Source of the DNA: Antedon mediterranea
Lineage: Eukaryota; Echinodermata; Crinoidea; Comatulida; Antedonidae
NCBI RefSeq assembly: GCF_964355755.1
Contig: NC_092670.1
Location: 29,063,795-29,127,794 of the forward strand
Direction: 5' to 3'
Length of the DNA: 64,000 nucleotides
How positions within the stretch are numbered: the stretch's first letter is position 1; every line of letters begins with the position of its first letter. The notes under the pieces were generated by a model. The model had not been told where the DNA came from. It searched no databases and saw nothing but the letters and a program-made list of their open reading frames with translations. Both the position numbers and the translations under genes were made by a program. This document shows, piece after piece, positions 61,035-64,000 of this stretch.

Positions 61035-61880
61035 AGTACTGTATATGACAGTGACTGCCATGAACCATGATAGACAGGTTCCATTTCTCAAAAAACGGCC
61101 TAGAAAACGAATCAAGAAGCATTTTTGGGTAGAAGCTGGGATCCACTTGATTTAGGATATTTCGACCTCGCTGATTACGAATATGGCGGATCCCAAGCGA
61201 AATTCGGCCATCTAAGCCCTTAATTTGCATAATTAAAAATGGCGGCCATTTTTTATAATTACCCTATATCTCGAGAACCACTAGTCACAGATAATTAATT
61301 TTGGTGTCAAAATGTTTTAAATATATGTTTTTATATTCACTTTAATGACACTTTTTCTCAAAAAATTGATGCAAGTTGTATTTCTGACATTTTGACCTTT
61401 GACCTTGATTTATCGTATCTCAGTAACCAATAATCGGAGAGACACGAAATAGGGCTCAAATTGTTCAGAAACTATACATTCATATTTATTATAATGAAAT
61501 GTTTTTACAAAAAATGGCCGATTCTACAACTATTGACCTTTGAACTATTAGTCAAATATAATAATATAATAATAATATAACTTTGAAAATTGTGGTCTTA
61601 TGAATTTTTTTTTCTTTTTAAATTGTTTAAAACATGTGACGTGTTTCTATCCAGTCTAATGGAATATTTTGTACAAGAATGGCCGATAGTATGGTTATTG
61701 ACCTTTTAACTACAGCATAGGCCTACTGTATACTAAATATAATATAATTGCATAACTATGAAATTATTTATACACAATAACAATTAGTAAAATTATAAAA
61801 TTCACTGCCATCAAATATGATGTGTTATGATTTATATAGATTTAAAAAGGAATTTGAATACGCAAGTTACATTTTTTGAA
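61035..61880. other. Repeat-like sequence related to 41000-41600, no gene
   Basis: Contains AAAATGGCGGCCATTTT, ATATCTCGAGAACCAC and TTTTGGTGTCAAAATG. Comparable words (TTTGACACCAAAATTAT, CAGAGATATATCATG) occur at 41100-41480 inside the 5.1-kb TIR element. Possibly the same interspersed family, but class unknown. Confidence 0.4.
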
Positions 61881-62465
61881 ATTTGAAATTTGAAATTACC
61901 TGCCATCAATATGATGGAGTGTGCTTATAGATTTTCTAAAATGTGAACATGTCAGCTACATTTGGAAATTACCTGCCATCAATATGATGGATTATGATTA
62001 TAGATTTAAATAAGAATTTGAACACGTAAGCTACATTAGAAAATTACCTGCCATCAATATGATGGATTATGATTATAGAATTAAAAAAGAATTTGAACAC
62101 GTCAGCTACATTTGGAAATTGGGAAATTACCTGCCATCAATATGATGGATTATGATTATAGATTTGAAAAAGAATTTGAACACGTAAGCTACATTTGAAA
62201 ATTACCTGCCATCAATATGATGGATTATGATTATAGATTTAAAAAAGAATTTGAACACGTCAGCTACATTTGGAAATTTGGAAATTACCTGCCATCAATA
62301 TGATGGATTATGATTGTATAGTACCTGCCATCAATATGATGGATTATGATTATAGATTTAAAAAAGAATTTGAACACATAAGCTACATTTGAAAATTACT
62401 TGCCATCAATATGATGGATTATGATTGTATAGATTTAAAAGAAAATGTGAACACGTACGTAAGCT
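61880..62465 (+). repeat. 75-83-bp tandem array, 8 copies
   Basis: TGCCATCAATATGATGG is at 61901, 61974, 62049, 62132, 62207, 62290, 62326 and 62401. Each unit has the palindrome CCATCA-ATA-TGATGG and an AGCTACATTTGGAAATT joint; the 62290-62326 unit is truncated. The array abuts the inverted-repeat arm that starts at about 62465. Confidence 0.92.
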
Positions 62466-62489
62466 ACATTTGGAATGAACATGTTAAGG

Positions 62490-63600
62490 GCATCAGTTAA
62501 GATCATTCATGCAAAGGTTTCCGTCATCTTTAGCGTTGTTACAGCGGCATAAAGCTGTACATGGTAGTTTTGACTTCTTGCACCTACATTTATTGGTTAT
62601 GTATCGTGTCTTGCATCCACAATAAATCATCTCTAACGAAGCAGTAGGAATAGCTTCATTTTTCAGAAGCACTGGTTGAAGTTTACCATTAGATAGCTCC
62701 CAACCAAAATATGTTGGTGATGGCAAATGCTGGATTGGCGATACAGCTTTTTTCCATACGAGTGCTTGGAAGTGTGCTCTTTTTATATGTTGGTGCACTG
62801 CATCGCTTGTTGGAGGTAATGCCTTTTTTTTTTAAAGCCTAACTTTATTGGTACTTTTAACTTGACCAACACCGTAAACGTAGCAAATGAATCTTTCCGA
62901 TTTCATAATAACTTGGTCACTGATAGGTTTTCTCCCAGGTCTTTAATTAGTTCATACCTTTTTTTAATACTTCCCATGCCGATGCCTTTGAGTAACCACT
63001 TAGATATGAGCAGCGAAGAGTTAAATTACTGTATGTATGTATTAATATAATTTAACTCTTCCCTGGATATGAGGTAGTATCGCATCCACTAATAGTGTGG
63101 AATGGAATCAGTGCTTTTGCAGAACCCTCGGGCAAGGCTTGAAAAATGTCTTTTATAGATACTTTCTTTTTTTGGATGTCCCTATCATCATCCATTTGGA
63201 TACCATGCTTTGGTAGTGAGACACTAGAATCACTAGTACGTACGTCTGTATCCCTAGAAGCAACTACAACTGTGTCGTATCGGACATTGGCAGCATGACA
63301 AGTCTCGTGTCCTATTCTTCATGGTCTGACCAGAGACAACGTATTCGTGTACAATTTTGATGATTTAACAACTGATTCTTTCATAAATCCACCAGCTGTG
63401 ACAATTTCTTTGTCTACAGGAGCTTGACGAATCAACTCCTCTGATAGAAATCGTGTCAGATCTGCATTATTATCTTGTAATGCCAACAAGTTTGACCAGC
63501 AATTTGGCAGCGGTATTTCACCACTTTCTATAATTCGACGAATTGGTCTCTGTGTTTTGGTTCATCTTTGTCTGGTGGTGTCCTTTATCGACAGTTTTAA
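62490..63600 (-). pseudogene. Decayed multicopy gene with C-terminal cysteine-rich CXC-like motif
   Basis: In minus-strand order: RPIRRIIESGEIPLPN, LARFLSEEL-like LTRFLSEELIRQAPVDKEIV, AGGF, a stop, VRYDTVVVASRDTDV, LPEGSAKALIPFHTISGCDTT, then a frame break and an intact end (62493-62798) with VHQHIKRAHFQALVWKKAV, PSPTYFGWELSNGKLQPV and the cysteine array CGCKTRYITNKCRCKKSKLP. The cysteine spacing resembles tesmin/TSO1 CXC domains. I recognise this as a multicopy invertebrate family probably spread with mobile elements; its function is unknown to me. Stops and frameshifts mark it as a pseudogene. Confidence 0.65.
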
Positions 63601-63601
63601 G

Positions 63602-64000
63602 TTAGGCATGCCATGTTAAAAAAAACAAAAAACCAGAGGCATTATCTCCAACAAGCGATGCAGTGCACCAGCATATAAAAAGAGCACACTTCCAAGCACT
63701 CGTATTGAAAAAAGCTGTATCGCCAATCCAGCATTTGCCATCACCAACATATTTTGGTTGGGAGCTATCTAATGGTAAACTTCAACCAGTGCTTCTGAAA
63801 AATGGAGCTATTCCTACTGCTTCGTTAGAGATGATTTATTGTTGATGCAAGACACGATGCATAACCATATAGATGTAGGTGCAAAAAGTCAAAACTACCA
63901 TGTACAGCTTTAATATGCTACTGTAACAACGCTAAAGATGACGGAAACCTTTGCATGAATGATCAAAACTGATGCCCTTAACATGTTCATTCCAAATGTA
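63602..64000 (+). pseudogene. Inverted copy of the CXC-like gene end (partial, at window edge)
   Basis: This is the reverse complement of 62465-62843 at about 95% identity by eye. Its + strand reads VHQHIKRAHFQALVLKKAV and YFGWELSNGKLQPVLLKNGA; then a TGA interrupts the cysteine array. The two arms face each other around a ~760-bp spacer. The arm reaches the last base, so the repeat may continue outside. Confidence 0.85.

Overview
The window is eukaryotic nuclear DNA: AT-rich, with long introns, GT-AG splice sites and dense mobile elements. The only host gene I can identify is the 3' part of a TRRAP orthologue on the + strand (434-32588). TRRAP is the PIKK-family pseudokinase scaffold of the SAGA and TIP60/NuA4 histone acetyltransferase complexes. 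I assembled 24 coding exons by hand. Every donor/acceptor pair keeps reading frame, giving 1323 residues that end at a canonical FATC tail and a TAG stop. The organism is an animal, most likely an invertebrate deuterostome (echinoderm or hemichordate). That guess rests on close similarity to vertebrate TRRAP, recurring TAGGCCTA-type words and the repertoire of repeats. It is an inference from composition, not a proven assignment.

Region 1 (1-32588) is the TRRAP gene. Its introns hold Penelope-like element (PLE) fragments with hammerhead-ribozyme motifs and tRNA-headed repeats (intron 6), a TIR transposon with a 6-bp duplication (intron 8), two Helitron-like copies (intron 9), a TIR element with subterminal repeats (intron 10), a hAT-like MITE (intron 13) and a TTAA-flanked MITE (intron 14). 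Further on are a 79-bp minisatellite (intron 17), a minus-strand PLE 3' fragment with a fourth hammerhead motif (intron 19), tRNA-derived SINE remnants (introns 20, 21, 23) and a long palindrome (intron 23). Directly after the stop codon, the last 67 bp of coding sequence is repeated in tandem as decayed copies.

Region 2 (32589-48000) has no host gene that I can see. It holds a PIF/Harbinger-like MITE and a 36-bp minisatellite of more than 5 kb. The minisatellite is split by a 5.1-kb element with TIRs of about 330 bp, which is itself invaded by a Helitron copy and a truncated LINE. The Helitron insertion can be verified inside the window because the other TIR arm preserves the empty site. A minus-strand LINE end interrupts the far end of the array.

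Region 3 (48000-64000) is intergenic and repeat-rich. It contains a LINE reverse-transcriptase fragment, a tRNA-like locus and two 24-bp arrays in opposite orientation. These flank a 2-kb GAT-rich minisatellite with a 739-bp higher-order duplication. Beyond them are an inverted-repeat element made of short tandem arrays, a 1.1-kb foldback element with a 10-bp target duplication, a 75-83-bp array, and a decayed multicopy gene with a cysteine-rich CXC-like end whose 3' half is duplicated as an inverted repeat up to the window edge.

All calls come from reading by eye. Family names for repeats rest on termini, target duplications and recognisable protein motifs, not on database searches.
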